Source: a candidate division WOR-3 bacterium | Lineage (GTDB): Bacteria; Hydrothermota; Hydrothermia; Hydrothermales; JAJRUZ01 | Direction of reading: 5' to 3' | NCBI GenBank assembly: GCA_039803925.1 | Contig: JBDRZL010000014.1 | Span: forward strand, 1-56,374 | Length of the DNA: 56,374 bases | In this document: positions 1-8,220 of the stretch, piece after piece | Layout: each line of letters starts with the position of its first letter | Position numbering within the stretch: the first letter of the stretch is position 1 | Translations under genes and position numbers: made by a program | Notes under the pieces: model-generated | Database searches by the model: none | What the model saw: only the letters and a program-made list of their open reading frames with translations | What the model was told of the DNA's origin: nothing

Positions 1-120
1 TTTAATCCAAAATTTAAAAATAGATTTTTGATTACCCATAATTATTGGGAAAATAAAGAAAATAATTTTTTAATTTTAAATTCTCTTGGATTCAAGATTA
101 AACTACATTTCTTTTTCTAA
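1..120 (+). pseudogene. Possible 3' tail of a gene entering from the left edge
   Basis: Frame 1 is open from the window edge to a TAA at 118-120 and ends in Leu-His-Phe-Phe-Phe, an aromatic finish common in outer-membrane barrels. A second frame, from about 75 to a TAA at 164-166, ends in EENRKVLEIIRHLR and reads more like a soluble protein tail. The two overlap, so this may be one gene with a frameshift. The product cannot be named from this short stretch, and coding status is uncertain. Confidence 0.2.
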
Positions 121-175
121 AGAAGAAAATAGAAAAGTATTAGAAATTATTAGACATTTAAGATAATTCAATTAA

Positions 176-400
176 TTAAACTCTTTTAATAACTTCTGAT
201 AGGAGTATTTCAAGTCTCTTATTCCCTTCGTCAATCATTCTCTGTGTCTCCATTATAAATTTTTCAAGTCTCTTATTCCCTTCATCAATCATTCTTTGTG
301 TTGCTTCAATCATCTTCTTCGCCCTTTCATCCTCTTTTTGTATAAGTTTGTTTGTAAAATAAGATAAAATAAAGGGTTGAATTAAAGCAAGAGCTCCCAA
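176..400 (-). CDS. Small membrane-anchored coiled-coil protein, hypothetical
   Basis: This 74-residue ORF opens at TTG with a short hydrophobic stretch (GALALIQPFILSYF). It then carries a charged helix in which an 18-residue unit, TQRMIDEGNKRLEKFIM-like, is repeated twice. At DNA level this is two near-identical 54-bp tandem copies, about 208-261 and 262-315. The reading frame continues upstream with more hydrophobic residues (NILAFIL) before a stop, so the true start may be a non-ATG codon 20-40 bases further out. No Shine-Dalgarno sequence is visible. The layout (one membrane helix plus a heptad-rich tail) is seen in many unnamed small proteins, and no function is claimed. It could be a fragment of a longer gene. 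Confidence 0.35.
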   Translation of the reverse strand: MGALALIQPFILSYFTNKLIQKEDERAKKMIEATQRMIDEGNKRLEKFIMETQRMIDEGNKRLEILLSEVIKRV

Positions 401-763
401 AATAAATGCAAGAATATTTATTGTTTCGGCTGTAATATTTTAATTTTAAAATAAAGATTTATTTAGGGTCAAAAACTAAAAATTTTTTAATCATAAAAAA
501 ATTCAAGATGCTTAAAAAAAGGCTTTTTAAATTGTTATATATAATAAGACCCTTATAAATTGGTTAAATAAAGATCAGGGAAATATAAGGGTGCTGAATT
601 TGAACTAAACCCTAAAATACTATATGATAATTTTTTTTTTCATTATTATGTCTCTTGTTACATGGATATTTAAATATTATTAGTTTTAAGCAAAAATATG
701 AACAATTCTTGCTACGGATAGGCTACAAAATGTCTTTTTGTATCTTATTAGACTGGGTTAATA
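401..763. other. Gene-free AT-rich stretch
   Basis: No convincing gene is visible. On the minus strand at about 586-597 there is a weak relative of the leader motif found elsewhere (AGTTCAAATTC), with TATAGT about 16 bases upstream of it, but no intact gene follows. This may be the leftover leader of a lost gene. Confidence 0.3.
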
Positions 764-874
764 ATGAAAAGAAATAAAGTTTCAAATGTTGTAGGGATCT
801 TCGTGATTTTACTCTGTCTATTTACCTATCCCTTTTTAGATGCTAACTTCCACAAATACTCTATTTTAAACTAA
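764..874 (+). CDS. Tiny ORF with signal-peptide-like sequence
   Basis: A 36-residue ORF beginning MKRNKVSNVVGIFVILLCLF has a basic start and one hydrophobic helix, then stops soon after a likely cleavage region. No ribosome binding site is visible. It could be a real membrane micropeptide, or the 5' remnant of an exported protein gene that was truncated. It lies just upstream of the iorA promoter and is probably unrelated to iorA. Confidence 0.2.
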   Translation: MKRNKVSNVVGIFVILLCLFTYPFLDANFHKYSILN

Positions 875-882
875 ATTGAAAT

Positions 883-911
883 TTGAAAATCAAAAATCTT
901 TCCTTTATTAT
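883..911 (+). promoter_or_regulatory. Predicted sigma-70 promoter of iorAB
   Basis: TTGAAA at 883-888 and TATTAT at 906-911 are separated by 17 bases. Transcription would start about 35 bases before the GTG start of iorA, leaving a leader that contains the GGAGGGG ribosome binding site. Confidence 0.5.
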
Positions 912-953
912 TTATACTACTAACTTTTTTATTGCAAAAGATGGAGGGGAATT

Positions 954-2684
954 GTGAAAAATAAATTATTTTTATCAGGTAATGAAGCACTTGCAAGAGG
1001 TGCCTGGGAATCTGGTGTAAGTGTTGCTGCCAGTTACCCGGGAACTCCCTCTACTGAAATTCTTGAAAATCTCGCAAAATATAAGGAAATTGAGGCGGAA
1101 TGGTCAACAAATGAAAAGGTGGCTTTTGAAGTAGCATTAGGGGCAGCAATAGGAGGAAAAAGAGCAATAGTATCAATGAAACATGTAGGTCTTAATGTTG
1201 CTGCTGACCCTTTATTCTCCTCTGCCTATTCAGGTATTAATGCTGGATTTGTAATTGTTACCTGTGATGACCCTGGAATGCATTCCTCTCAGAATGAACA
1301 GGATAACAGAAGATACGCCAAATTTGCAAAAATACCCCTACTTGAACCTTCTAACCCCCAGGAAGCTTATGATTTTGTTAAAATTGCCTTTGAATTATCT
1401 GAAAAATTTGAAATTCCTGTTTTAGTTAGATTAACAACAAGGGTCTCCCATACAAAGGGAATTGTTTTTGTAAATGAAAGAAAAGAGATTCCTTTAAAGG
1501 ATTATACAAAAAATTTTTCAAAGTTTGTTCTTCTTCCAGCAAACGCAAAAAATCGGCATAAAATTCTTGAAGAAAAAATTTTAGAATTAAAAAAACTCTC
1601 CTCAAAAATTGAAATAAACAGAATTGAAAAGGGTAAAAATAGTCTCGGTATTGTTACTTCAGGTGTTTCATATAATTATGCAAAAGAAGTATTTGAAGAT
1701 GCATGGTTCTTAAAACTTGGGATGGTTTTTCCTTTTCCTGAAGAACTTTTTAAAGAATTTTACAAAAATGTTAAAGAAGTTATAGTTGTTGAAGAAAATG
1801 AACCATTTATTGAAGAGGAAATAAAAATCCTTGGATTCAAAGCTGAAGGGAAAAAATATTTTCCTATTTTAGACGAACTTTCCTGTGATATTATTAGAAA
1901 GGGATACAAAAATGAAGAATTACCTCACCCAGAAAACTTTGAAACTGTTAAAAGACCACCCCAACTCTGCCCAGGTTGCCCTCATACAGGTATTTTTTAT
2001 TCTCTTTCAAGGTTAAAAGTAACTGTTTTAGGTGATATTGGATGTTATACCCTTGGAGCACTCCCTCCACATAACGCAATGGATACATGCATCTGTATGG
2101 GGGCATCAATTGGAAATGCTATTGGTTTTGAAAAAGCAGGAAAAGAGAAAATAGTGGCTGTCATAGGTGATTCAACATTCCTTCATTCTGGTATAACAGG
2201 TTTAATTGACGCAGTTTACAATAAGGGGAAAATGACCCTTATAATTCTTGATAATAGAACAACAGCAATGACAGGTCATCAGGACCACCCTGGAACAGGA
2301 ATAACTGCAAAGGGAGAGAAAACAAAAGAAATTAATATCTATGACATTGTAAAAGCAATAGGAGTTGAGGAAATTTATGAAGTTGATTCTTACAATTTAA
2401 AGGAAACATTAAAAACCATTAAAAAAGCTGTTGAAAGTAAAAATTTAAATGTTATAATTTCAAAAAGACCCTGTGCCCTCTTAAAGGAAGTAAGAGAAAA
2501 TTTTTCAAAAAAACCTAAAATGAAAATTGATGAAGAAAAGTGCCTTGGTGAAAAATGTAAGGCATGTATAAGACTTGGATGCCCTGCAATCTCAGCTTTA
2601 AATGGTAAAATTTCTATATCACCCCTTTTATGTGTAGGATGTGAAGTCTGTAAAGAAATTTGTCCTAAGGGGGCTATAAGTTAA
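954..2684 (+). CDS. iorA: Indolepyruvate:ferredoxin oxidoreductase, alpha subunit
   Basis: This is the large subunit of the enzyme that oxidatively decarboxylates aryl-pyruvates from aromatic amino acids to aryl-acetyl-CoA, passing electrons to ferredoxin in the cytoplasm. The N-terminal pyrimidine-binding half begins with the conserved SGNEALARGAWE and YPGTPSTEI. The C-terminal TPP domain has CPGCPH (near residues 339-344) and GDSTFLHSG...LDN (near 405-433). Two 4Fe-4S clusters follow: CLGEKCKACIRLGCP near 530, and CVGCEVCKEICP near the end. At 576 residues it is close to the family's usual size. The start is GTG at 954, preceded by GGAGGGG. iorB follows with one base between stop and start, so the two are cotranslated. 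Family assignment is secure; the physiological substrate is inferred. Confidence 0.95.
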   Translation: MKNKLFLSGNEALARGAWESGVSVAASYPGTPSTEILENLAKYKEIEAEWSTNEKVAFEVALGAAIGGKRAIVSMKHVGLNVAADPLFSSAYSGINAGFVIVTCDDPGMHSSQNEQDNRRYAKFAKIPLLEPSNPQEAYDFVKIAFELSEKFEIPVLVRLTTRVSHTKGIVFVNERKEIPLKDYTKNFSKFVLLPANAKNRHKILEEKILELKKLSSKIEINRIEKGKNSLGIVTSGVSYNYAKEVFEDAWFLKLGMVFPFPEELFKEFYKNVKEVIVVEENEPFIEEEIKILGFKAEGKKYFPILDELSCDIIRKGYKNEELPHPENFETVKRPPQLCPGCPHTGIFYSLSRLKVTVLGDIGCYTLGALPPHNAMDTCICMGASIGNAIGFEKAGKEKIVAVIGDSTFLHSGITGLIDAVYNKGKMTLIILDNRTTAMTGHQDHPGTGITAKGEKTKEINIYDIVKAIGVEEIYEVDSYNLKETLKTIKKAVESKNLNVIISKRPCALLKEVRENFSKKPKMKIDEEKCLGEKCKACIRLGCPAISALNGKISISPLLCVGCEVCKEICPKGAIS

Positions 2685-2685
2685 A

Positions 2686-3279
2686 ATGGAAAAGAAAGAA
2701 TTCAATATAATAATATGCGGTGTCGGAGGTCAGGGAATTTTACTTGCTTCTGAGATACTTGCTCTTACAGCAATGGAATCTGGATTCGATATTAAAAAAA
2801 GTGAAGTCCATGGAATGTCTCAAAGAGGAGGAAGTGTATTCTCTCATGTAAGGATTGGGGAAAAAGTTTATTCACCAATTATTGAAAAGGGCAAAGGAGA
2901 TATCTTACTTTCCTTTGAAAAAGCTGAAACCTTAAGATGGGTTCATTATTTAAAAAGGGATGAACCCTTAATAATAATGAGTGATTTAGAAATTATACCA
3001 CCACTTGTTTCTCTTGGGCTTACAAGTTATCCAAAGGATGTTGAAAAAAAACTTAAAAGTATTTCTTCCAAACTTTTCATAATTCCTGCAAAAAAAATAT
3101 CAGAAGAACTTAAAGATATAAGAGTATTAAATATATTTTTTCTCGGGTTTCTTTCCAATTTTTTACCCTTTGAAATAAAAACATGGGAAGAAATAATTAA
3201 AAGTAAAGTTCCAGAAAACAAACTTGAAATAAATTTAGCTACCTTTAAAAAGGGTAGAGAGTTTTTAAATAACTTTTAG
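2686..3279 (+). CDS. iorB: Indolepyruvate:ferredoxin oxidoreductase, beta subunit
   Basis: This is the small gamma-type subunit that partners IorA. It has the GVGGQGILLASEILA motif at residues 12-26 and the conserved HGMSQRGGSV segment near residue 43-52, both diagnostic for the 2-oxoacid:ferredoxin oxidoreductase gamma domain. Its 197 residues match the usual IorB length. It starts at an ATG that follows the iorA stop almost directly, so translational coupling is likely. The CoA-transferase pair at 3797-5545 on the other strand could handle the acyl-CoA products, but that link rests only on proximity. Confidence 0.93.
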   Translation: MEKKEFNIIICGVGGQGILLASEILALTAMESGFDIKKSEVHGMSQRGGSVFSHVRIGEKVYSPIIEKGKGDILLSFEKAETLRWVHYLKRDEPLIIMSDLEIIPPLVSLGLTSYPKDVEKKLKSISSKLFIIPAKKISEELKDIRVLNIFFLGFLSNFLPFEIKTWEEIIKSKVPENKLEINLATFKKGREFLNNF

Positions 3280-3336
3280 TAGTTTTCAAATTTTTATAAA
3301 ATAGGGAAAGGTTGGAATTAAATTTAAAATTTTATT

Positions 3337-3654
3337 TTATTGTGCAGGTTCTCCTTCAATTTCTACTGTAAGAGTAACAACTGTAAACGAGCTCGTAAAG
3401 AAAGAAATTAAATAATCTATAAAACTTACATAACTTTTTGCCTTAACATTTTTTAAATTATATTTCTGAATTATATCTTCAGGTGAGTTATCTGTGAAGG
3501 GAAATAAACCACATAAAGTATACCAACCTCTTTGTGAGGTTTCAATTTAACCGGTTCTACCTCCCTATTAATTTTACTTCTTTTTTTGGTGATGCAACAT
3601 ATTTAACACTATAAAAGGCTATAAACCTAAAAAAACTAAAATTAATCTTTTCAT
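3337..3654 (-). pseudogene. Frameshifted gene for a small exported protein
   Basis: On the minus strand a start with a signal-like MKRLILVFLG (ATG at 3652-3654) can be followed through three frames. The segments are AFYSVKYVASPKKEVKLI, then EVEPVKLKPHKEVG, then GWYTLCGLFPFTDNSPEDII and onward to EIEGEPAQ and a TAA at 3337-3339. Each segment is protein-like, yet they are separated by stops and frame changes, so this is a decayed gene of about 105 codons. Its layout (short signal, then a GLFP-containing core and a hydrophobic Phe-rich strand near the end) recalls small Bor/TRL-type lipoproteins, but that resemblance is only an impression. Confidence 0.5.
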
Positions 3655-3678
3655 CTATCACCTTCATCCTTAATATAA

Positions 3679-3711
3679 GAAATATTTCGCAGGCTAAAGC
3701 CTGCGCCTACC
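3679..3711 (+). repeat. REP-like palindrome, copy 1
   Basis: GAAATATTTC leads into the palindrome CGCAGGCTAAAGCCTGCG, then CCTACC. It pairs with copy 2 (3751-3785) in opposite orientation, as in REP doublets (REPINs). The same layout, with a different stem, recurs at 56311-56342. Confidence 0.6.
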
Positions 3712-3750
3712 CTTTTTCTAACATTTATTTCCTTGATCTTATAATTCTAT

Positions 3751-3785
3751 GGTGCCTACAACCTTTAGGGTGTGAAATATTTCGC
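3751..3785 (-). repeat. REP-like palindrome, copy 2 (inverted relative to copy 1)
   Basis: GGTGCCTAC is followed by an imperfect palindrome (ACCTTTAGGGT) and then GAAATATTTCGC, the reverse arrangement of copy 1. The preceding bases TATAATTCTATGG also match the flank of the third copy at the right end of the window (TATAATTTTATGG on the minus strand), so the repeat unit extends beyond the palindrome itself. Confidence 0.55.
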
Positions 3786-3796
3786 TTCTTGATATT

Positions 3797-4555
3797 TCAA
3801 ATGTAATATCTTTCTTTATCCACTTCCTCTCTTAATATTCTAAGTTCCTCCTCAGTTGGCTCAGGTGTCACCTCAAGGGGTTCCTTTACAAGGAGTTCAA
3901 AACCTGTATTTTCTTTAACCTCTTCAAGCATAACACCTGGATGAAGAGAAATAACACGCATTCTCTTTGTTTCTTCATCAAAATCAAGAAGAGCTAAATC
4001 TGTCACAACTCTATAAGGACCTGTTCCTTCTGGTAAACCACTTTCCTCTCTTTTTCCTTTTCCTCCTAAATATCCGGGGGTTGTTATAAAATCAACTTTT
4101 TCAACAAATCTCTTTTTTTCATGTTTCATTATAATAATTGTTCTCCAGCAAAGGGAACCTACATCATTTCCTCCTCCACTACCGGGCAATCTTACCTTTG
4201 GTCTTGAATAATCTCCTATAACCGTTGTGTTTAAATTTCCGTAAGGATCAATTTGAGCACCACCTAAAAACCCATAATCAATAAAACCCCTTTGAGCAGA
4301 TTCCATAATATCACAAATTCCAGTTGCTGCAAGTGCTCTATAAAAAGTTCTTCCCTCACCAACTGCTCTTGGTAATTTTTTTAAGTTAGCCCCAATTCCT
4401 CCAAATTCAAATATTGGAATAATATGGGGAGCATGAAGTTTTTGAGCTAAAGAAGCTGCAAGCATCGGAATACCTGTTCCTATAAAACATGTAGAGTAAT
4501 CTTCCATTAACCTTGCTGCAACACAAATCATAAGTTCAGTTTTTGAATATTTCAT
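3797..4555 (-). CDS. CoA-transferase family I, beta subunit (glutaconate CoA-transferase type)
   Basis: This is one half of a two-subunit CoA-transferase that moves CoA between acids through a glutamyl-thioester intermediate. The 252-residue protein matches the GctB/IpdB type in length. The likely catalytic Glu50 lies in IIPIFEFGGIGANL, the position equivalent to the active-site Glu of GctB. It also shows the glycine-rich RLPGSGGGNDVGSL loop. The ATG at 4555 is three bases after the stop of the alpha-subunit gene, and its ribosome binding site (GGGAGGT) lies inside that gene's end, so translation is coupled. The substrate cannot be told from sequence; aryl-acids from the nearby IorAB reaction are one possibility. 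Confidence 0.85.
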   Translation of the reverse strand: MKYSKTELMICVAARLMEDYSTCFIGTGIPMLAASLAQKLHAPHIIPIFEFGGIGANLKKLPRAVGEGRTFYRALAATGICDIMESAQRGFIDYGFLGGAQIDPYGNLNTTVIGDYSRPKVRLPGSGGGNDVGSLCWRTIIIMKHEKKRFVEKVDFITTPGYLGGKGKREESGLPEGTGPYRVVTDLALLDFDEETKRMRVISLHPGVMLEEVKENTGFELLVKEPLEVTPEPTEEELRILREEVDKERYYI

Positions 4556-4558
4556 CTT

Positions 4559-5545
4559 TTACCTCCCCATTTTTTCATATTTTAATTTCATCAATTTTTC
4601 AATTCCAATTTTTTCAAGGTATTCCTTATGATTTTTAACAGAATATACATACTCATCCATATATTTTTTTGTCCCTTCCTCTGTTTCGCACATCCTTAAA
4701 AACATCTTTAAATGTTCTTCATCCCTTTCATATAAATAAACCATCTCACCTGGATGGGAACCAAAAGGGGCATAAACAACAGCATCAGTAAGAAAATAGG
4801 GAATGATTGTTTTTTCTGGATACCTTCTTATTTCGTCAGTTGAAACAATCTCTTCTGTGCTTATTATGAGCCTTTTTGAAGCTCTTGCCATTTCAAAGGC
4901 AAATCCAGAAATACCTTCTATAACACAGTTACCATATTTATCAGCCTTATGAACATGTATAATTCCCACATCAAGAATTAATGCAGGTAATAGACATAAC
5001 TTTATACCTGTAAAAGGACACTTTATTACTTTTGCTGCTGAATATTTGAAGGTATCACTGCCAAGCATACTTCTAATAGGGATAAAGGGAACACCCATAG
5101 CAGCAGCTTTAAATCTCCAGGCCATTGCAGCATTAGACCATTCAACAATTTTTACTTTTCCATTTTCAGCAGCCCTTCGGAATATAGGTGATAAACCTAA
5201 TACTTCATAACCTATATATGTTACATCCATTGCAGTTACAAGATCTGCTGCCAAAAGGTAATCTATTTCAAGTAATCCCTGACCTGCAAGACGCAAATCC
5301 TTTTTCCCCTGTCTTACAATTTCCCTTATTATTGAAAGGGGAGCTCTGACAGTTCCATAAAGTTCAACTCCTATATAATCTCCATCTTTTATAAATTGAC
5401 TAACAGCCTCCTTCTCATCCATTACTTTTTCAACTAAAGCTCTCCTTTTTTTCTCTCTTACAAATTTCCTAAATTCCTCCACATCCGGTTTTTGTATTAA
5501 TTCACCAATTCCCTCTTCTACAATTTCAATTGTTTTATTTCCCAT
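4559..5545 (-). CDS. CoA-transferase family I, alpha subunit (glutaconate CoA-transferase type)
   Basis: This is the partner of the beta subunit encoded next downstream. The protein of 328 residues has the family's KDGDYIGVELYGTVRAPLS opening near residues 51-72. It also has the conserved FTGIKLCLLPALILDVGIIHVHKADKYGN-type core (shown here in part), in which the strand before HVHKAD is typical of GctA/IpdA. A strong ribosome binding site (GGAGGTGG) precedes the ATG. It follows infC by 30 bases on the same strand, so it probably shares the thrS-infC transcript, an unusual place for this enzyme. Substrate unknown. Confidence 0.85.
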   Translation of the reverse strand: MGNKTIEIVEEGIGELIQKPDVEEFRKFVREKKRRALVEKVMDEKEAVSQFIKDGDYIGVELYGTVRAPLSIIREIVRQGKKDLRLAGQGLLEIDYLLAADLVTAMDVTYIGYEVLGLSPIFRRAAENGKVKIVEWSNAAMAWRFKAAAMGVPFIPIRSMLGSDTFKYSAAKVIKCPFTGIKLCLLPALILDVGIIHVHKADKYGNCVIEGISGFAFEMARASKRLIISTEEIVSTDEIRRYPEKTIIPYFLTDAVVYAPFGSHPGEMVYLYERDEEHLKMFLRMCETEEGTKKYMDEYVYSVKNHKEYLEKIGIEKLMKLKYEKMGR

Positions 5546-5575
5546 TTTCCACCTCCTGATTTTTTAATTATACAA

Positions 5576-6121
5576 TTATTTCTTTTTTGGTTTCATTATA
5601 ACAACAATTTGCCTATCTCCCACTTTTTTAATTTCCCCCTCAGGTTCTGCAAAATCCTTTACTTTTTCAAAGAACTTTTCCATTATTGCCTTACCCTGAG
5701 TATCAACTAAAACTATCTCCCTCCCCTTAAAAAATAACCTAACCTTTACCTTATGACCAGTTTCTATAAATTCTCGCATCTTCTTAATTTTAAGCTGAAG
5801 ATCATGTTCACTTGTGGATGGTCTGAATGAAATCTCTTTTTCTTCTGCAGTTTTTGTATGTTTCTTCTTTTTTTTCATTTCATATTTGAATTTTCCATAA
5901 TCAAGTATTTTACAAAGTGGTGGATTGTCTGTTGGAACTATCTCAACAAGGTCAAGACCCTTTTCATAAGCAAGTTCAAGAGCTTCCCTTGTCGGCATTA
6001 CCCCTAAAAACTTTCCATTCTCATCAACAACCTTTATCTCTTTTACCTTTATTTCTTCATTTATCCTATAAGGCTCTCTATCTCTTGCAACCGGACCTCT
6101 TGGATACCATTTTCTTCCCAT
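5576..6121 (-). CDS. infC: Translation initiation factor IF-3
   Basis: IF-3 binds the 30S subunit and checks start-codon choice. The 181-residue protein has the N-terminal YRINEEIKVKEIKVVDENG segment (around residues 18-36). A lysine-rich linker (EMKKKKKHTK) follows, then the C-terminal domain with KEISFRPSTSEHDLQLKIKK and HKVKVRLFFKGRE, all classical. It starts with ATG, not the AUU used for autoregulation in E. coli, and no Shine-Dalgarno sequence is seen. Its leader holds one of the GGTTCAANYCC motifs, with a second copy just beyond, at the thrS stop. The usual partners rpmI and rplT are absent; CoA-transferase genes follow. Confidence 0.96.
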   Translation of the reverse strand: MGRKWYPRGPVARDREPYRINEEIKVKEIKVVDENGKFLGVMPTREALELAYEKGLDLVEIVPTDNPPLCKILDYGKFKYEMKKKKKHTKTAEEKEISFRPSTSEHDLQLKIKKMREFIETGHKVKVRLFFKGREIVLVDTQGKAIMEKFFEKVKDFAEPEGEIKKVGDRQIVVIMKPKKK

Positions 6122-6143
6122 AAAATAAAAATAATTTTTTGAA

Positions 6144-6154
6144 GGAATTGAACC
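6144..6154 (-). promoter_or_regulatory. T-arm-like leader motif before infC
   Basis: The minus strand reads GGTTCAATTCC, 22 bases upstream of the infC start. The base on each side can extend the GG/CC stem by one pair (AGG...CCT), giving a 3-bp stem with a TTCAATT loop. It is one of seven exact GGTTCAANYCC sites in leaders in this window. Both this copy and the next are followed by an A/T-rich run ending in TTTATTTT. Confidence 0.55.
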
Positions 6155-6210
6155 TAATTAAGAAATTTTTTCGAACTTTAATCAAAAAGAAAATAAAGAA
6201 AATTTTTTAA

Positions 6211-6222
6211 GGAAATAGAACC
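6211..6222 (-). promoter_or_regulatory. Variant leader motif at the thrS stop / upstream of infC
   Basis: The minus strand reads TTAGGTTCTATTTCCTTAAA, overlapping the thrS stop codon. It closely parallels the copy 57 bases further on (TTAGGTTCAATTCCTTCAAA), so the thrS-infC spacer looks like a tandem duplication of one leader unit. This copy deviates from the consensus by a T in place of A and one extra base in the loop. Confidence 0.4.
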
Positions 6223-8135
6223 TAACTATTTTCAAGTTCTCCTTTGATTCTTGAAATAAATTCTTCAATACTCATTGAACCCAACTCCCCTTCCCCATGT
6301 TTTCTGACTGACACTGTTTTATTCTCCTCTTCTTTTTTTCCAACAACAAGAATATATGGAACTTTTTCAATTTCTGCCTTTCTGATTTTATATCCAATTT
6401 TTTCATTTTCATAATCAATTTTACACCTTAAACCCTCTTTTTTTAAAATATCTTCAATTTTTCTTGCATAATCAAAGATTTTTTCACTTAAAGGTAAAAT
6501 TCTTACCTGCTCAGGAGAAAGCCATAAAGGGAAATTTCCCTCATATTGTTCAATTAAAACACCAAAAAATCTTTCAAAGGAACCAAGTAGTGCCCTGTGT
6601 ATCATATAGGGTTTTTTATCCTTTCCATCACTATCTCTAAAAGTTAAATCAAATCTTTGAGGTAAATTGAAATCAAATTGAATTGTTGTACATTGCCATT
6701 CTCTTCCTATAGCATCCCTTATTAAAATATCAATTTTCGGGCCATAAAAAGCACCTTCACCTTCTGCAATCTCAAATTTAAGAGAAGCTTCTTTTGCTGC
6801 TTTTATAAGAGATTCTGTCGCCAAATCCCACATCTGGGGTGTTCCCACATACTGCTCAGGTCTTGTGGAAATATAAACCTTATAATCCTTAAAACCAAAC
6901 TTTGAAAGAACAAATAAGGCAAAATCAATGACTCCTTTTATTTCATCTTCAACTTGATAGGGTGTACAGAATATATGGGCATCATCTTGAGTAAATCCTC
7001 TTACCCTTGTTAAACCATGTAAAACACCACTTCTTTCATATCTATAAACTGTTCCAAACTCAAACAATCTAAGGGGTAAATCTCTGTAACTCCTTAATTC
7101 ATTTTTATAAATCTGAATATGAAAGGGACAGTTCATCGGTTTTATAAAATAAGAACCCTCTTCAGAAAATTCCATTTCAGGATACATGTTCTCTCTATAA
7201 AAATTAAGATGCCCTGATATTTCCCATAATTTACTTTTACCAACATGAGGAGTATAAACAGGAAGATAACCTCTTTTTAAATGTTCTCTAAAAAGAAAAT
7301 TTTCTATTTCTCTCCTTATAAATGCACCTTTTGGAAGCCATAAAATAAGACCTGCCCCAACATCCTCTGAAGAAATAAAAAGCGAAAGTTCTTTTCCCAG
7401 TTTTCTATGATCCCTTTTTTTTGCTTCTTCAATTTTATTTAAATAATCCTTTAAAAGCTCTTCTTGAGGAAAAGAAATCCCGTAAATTCTTTGAAGAACC
7501 GGACCTTTTTCATTTTTTCTCCAGTAAGAGGATGAAGAGGAAAGAATTTTAAAGGACTTAATAAGACCAGTCCTTACAAGATGTGGACCTGTACATAAAT
7601 CAATAAAATCACCCTGTTTATAACAACTCACTATATCATCTTTGATTTCATTTATAAGCTCAATCTTAAAATCCTCACCTCTTTCTTTAAAAATTTTAAG
7701 AGCCTCTTCCTTTTTTATTTCAATTCTCTCGACTTTTAAATCTCTCTCAATGATTTCTTTTGCTCTTTTTTCAATCTTTTCAAGGTCTTCTGGAGTAAAG
7801 GTTTTGTCACCCATAAAAAAATCATAGTGAAATCCATTCTCAATGGGAGGTCCTATTGTTAATTTTGCAAAAGGAAAAAGTTCCTTAACTGCCTGAGCCA
7901 TCACATGCGAAGAAGTGTGCCAAAAAGTCTCTCTTCCTAAAGGGTGTTCAAAATCAACAAGTTTTATCTCTTTTTCAGTCCCTTTAATTATGTAACTTAA
8001 ATCCTTTGGATTTCCGTCAACTATAGCAGCAAGAAAATTTTCATCTTTAACAAAATCAATAATTCTCTTTCCTTTATTTTCTCTTATTATTTTTTCATCT
8101 AAAATTTTTTTATTTCCTCTCTCAATCTTTTCCAT
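6222..8135 (-). CDS. thrS: Threonyl-tRNA synthetase
   Basis: This enzyme charges tRNA-Thr in the cytoplasm. At 637 residues it is full length. The editing domain has [16 protein letters not shown] (His73 and His77) and the [15 protein letters not shown] motif near residue 171. The class II catalytic core includes [11 protein letters not shown] (zinc Cys), the [17 protein letters not shown] segment, and a C-terminal anticodon-binding domain. The N-terminal TGS-like part is about 60 residues. It leads the thrS-infC unit, as in many bacteria. No Shine-Dalgarno sequence is evident before the ATG; the leader is about 28 bases from the predicted promoter. Confidence 0.97.
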   Translation of the reverse strand: MEKIERGNKKILDEKIIRENKGKRIIDFVKDENFLAAIVDGNPKDLSYIIKGTEKEIKLVDFEHPLGRETFWHTSSHVMAQAVKELFPFAKLTIGPPIENGFHYDFFMGDKTFTPEDLEKIEKRAKEIIERDLKVERIEIKKEEALKIFKERGEDFKIELINEIKDDIVSCYKQGDFIDLCTGPHLVRTGLIKSFKILSSSSSYWRKNEKGPVLQRIYGISFPQEELLKDYLNKIEEAKKRDHRKLGKELSLFISSEDVGAGLILWLPKGAFIRREIENFLFREHLKRGYLPVYTPHVGKSKLWEISGHLNFYRENMYPEMEFSEEGSYFIKPMNCPFHIQIYKNELRSYRDLPLRLFEFGTVYRYERSGVLHGLTRVRGFTQDDAHIFCTPYQVEDEIKGVIDFALFVLSKFGFKDYKVYISTRPEQYVGTPQMWDLATESLIKAAKEASLKFEIAEGEGAFYGPKIDILIRDAIGREWQCTTIQFDFNLPQRFDLTFRDSDGKDKKPYMIHRALLGSFERFFGVLIEQYEGNFPLWLSPEQVRILPLSEKIFDYARKIEDILKKEGLRCKIDYENEKIGYKIRKAEIEKVPYILVVGKKEEENKTVSVRKHGEGELGSMSIEEFISRIKGELENS

Positions 8136-8169
8136 GACGTGAAATCAATAAATAATAAATCATCTTCAT

Positions 8170-8199
8170 ATTATAATTTTAAAAACTAAACTTTTTCAA
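8170..8199 (-). promoter_or_regulatory. Predicted promoter of thrS-infC
   Basis: On the minus strand TTGAAA (8194-8199) and TATAAT (8170-8175) are 18 bases apart. No T-box or threonine-operator-like structure is visible in the short leader. Confidence 0.55.
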
Positions 8200-8220
8200 C
8201 AATATTTTTATAAGTATCCT

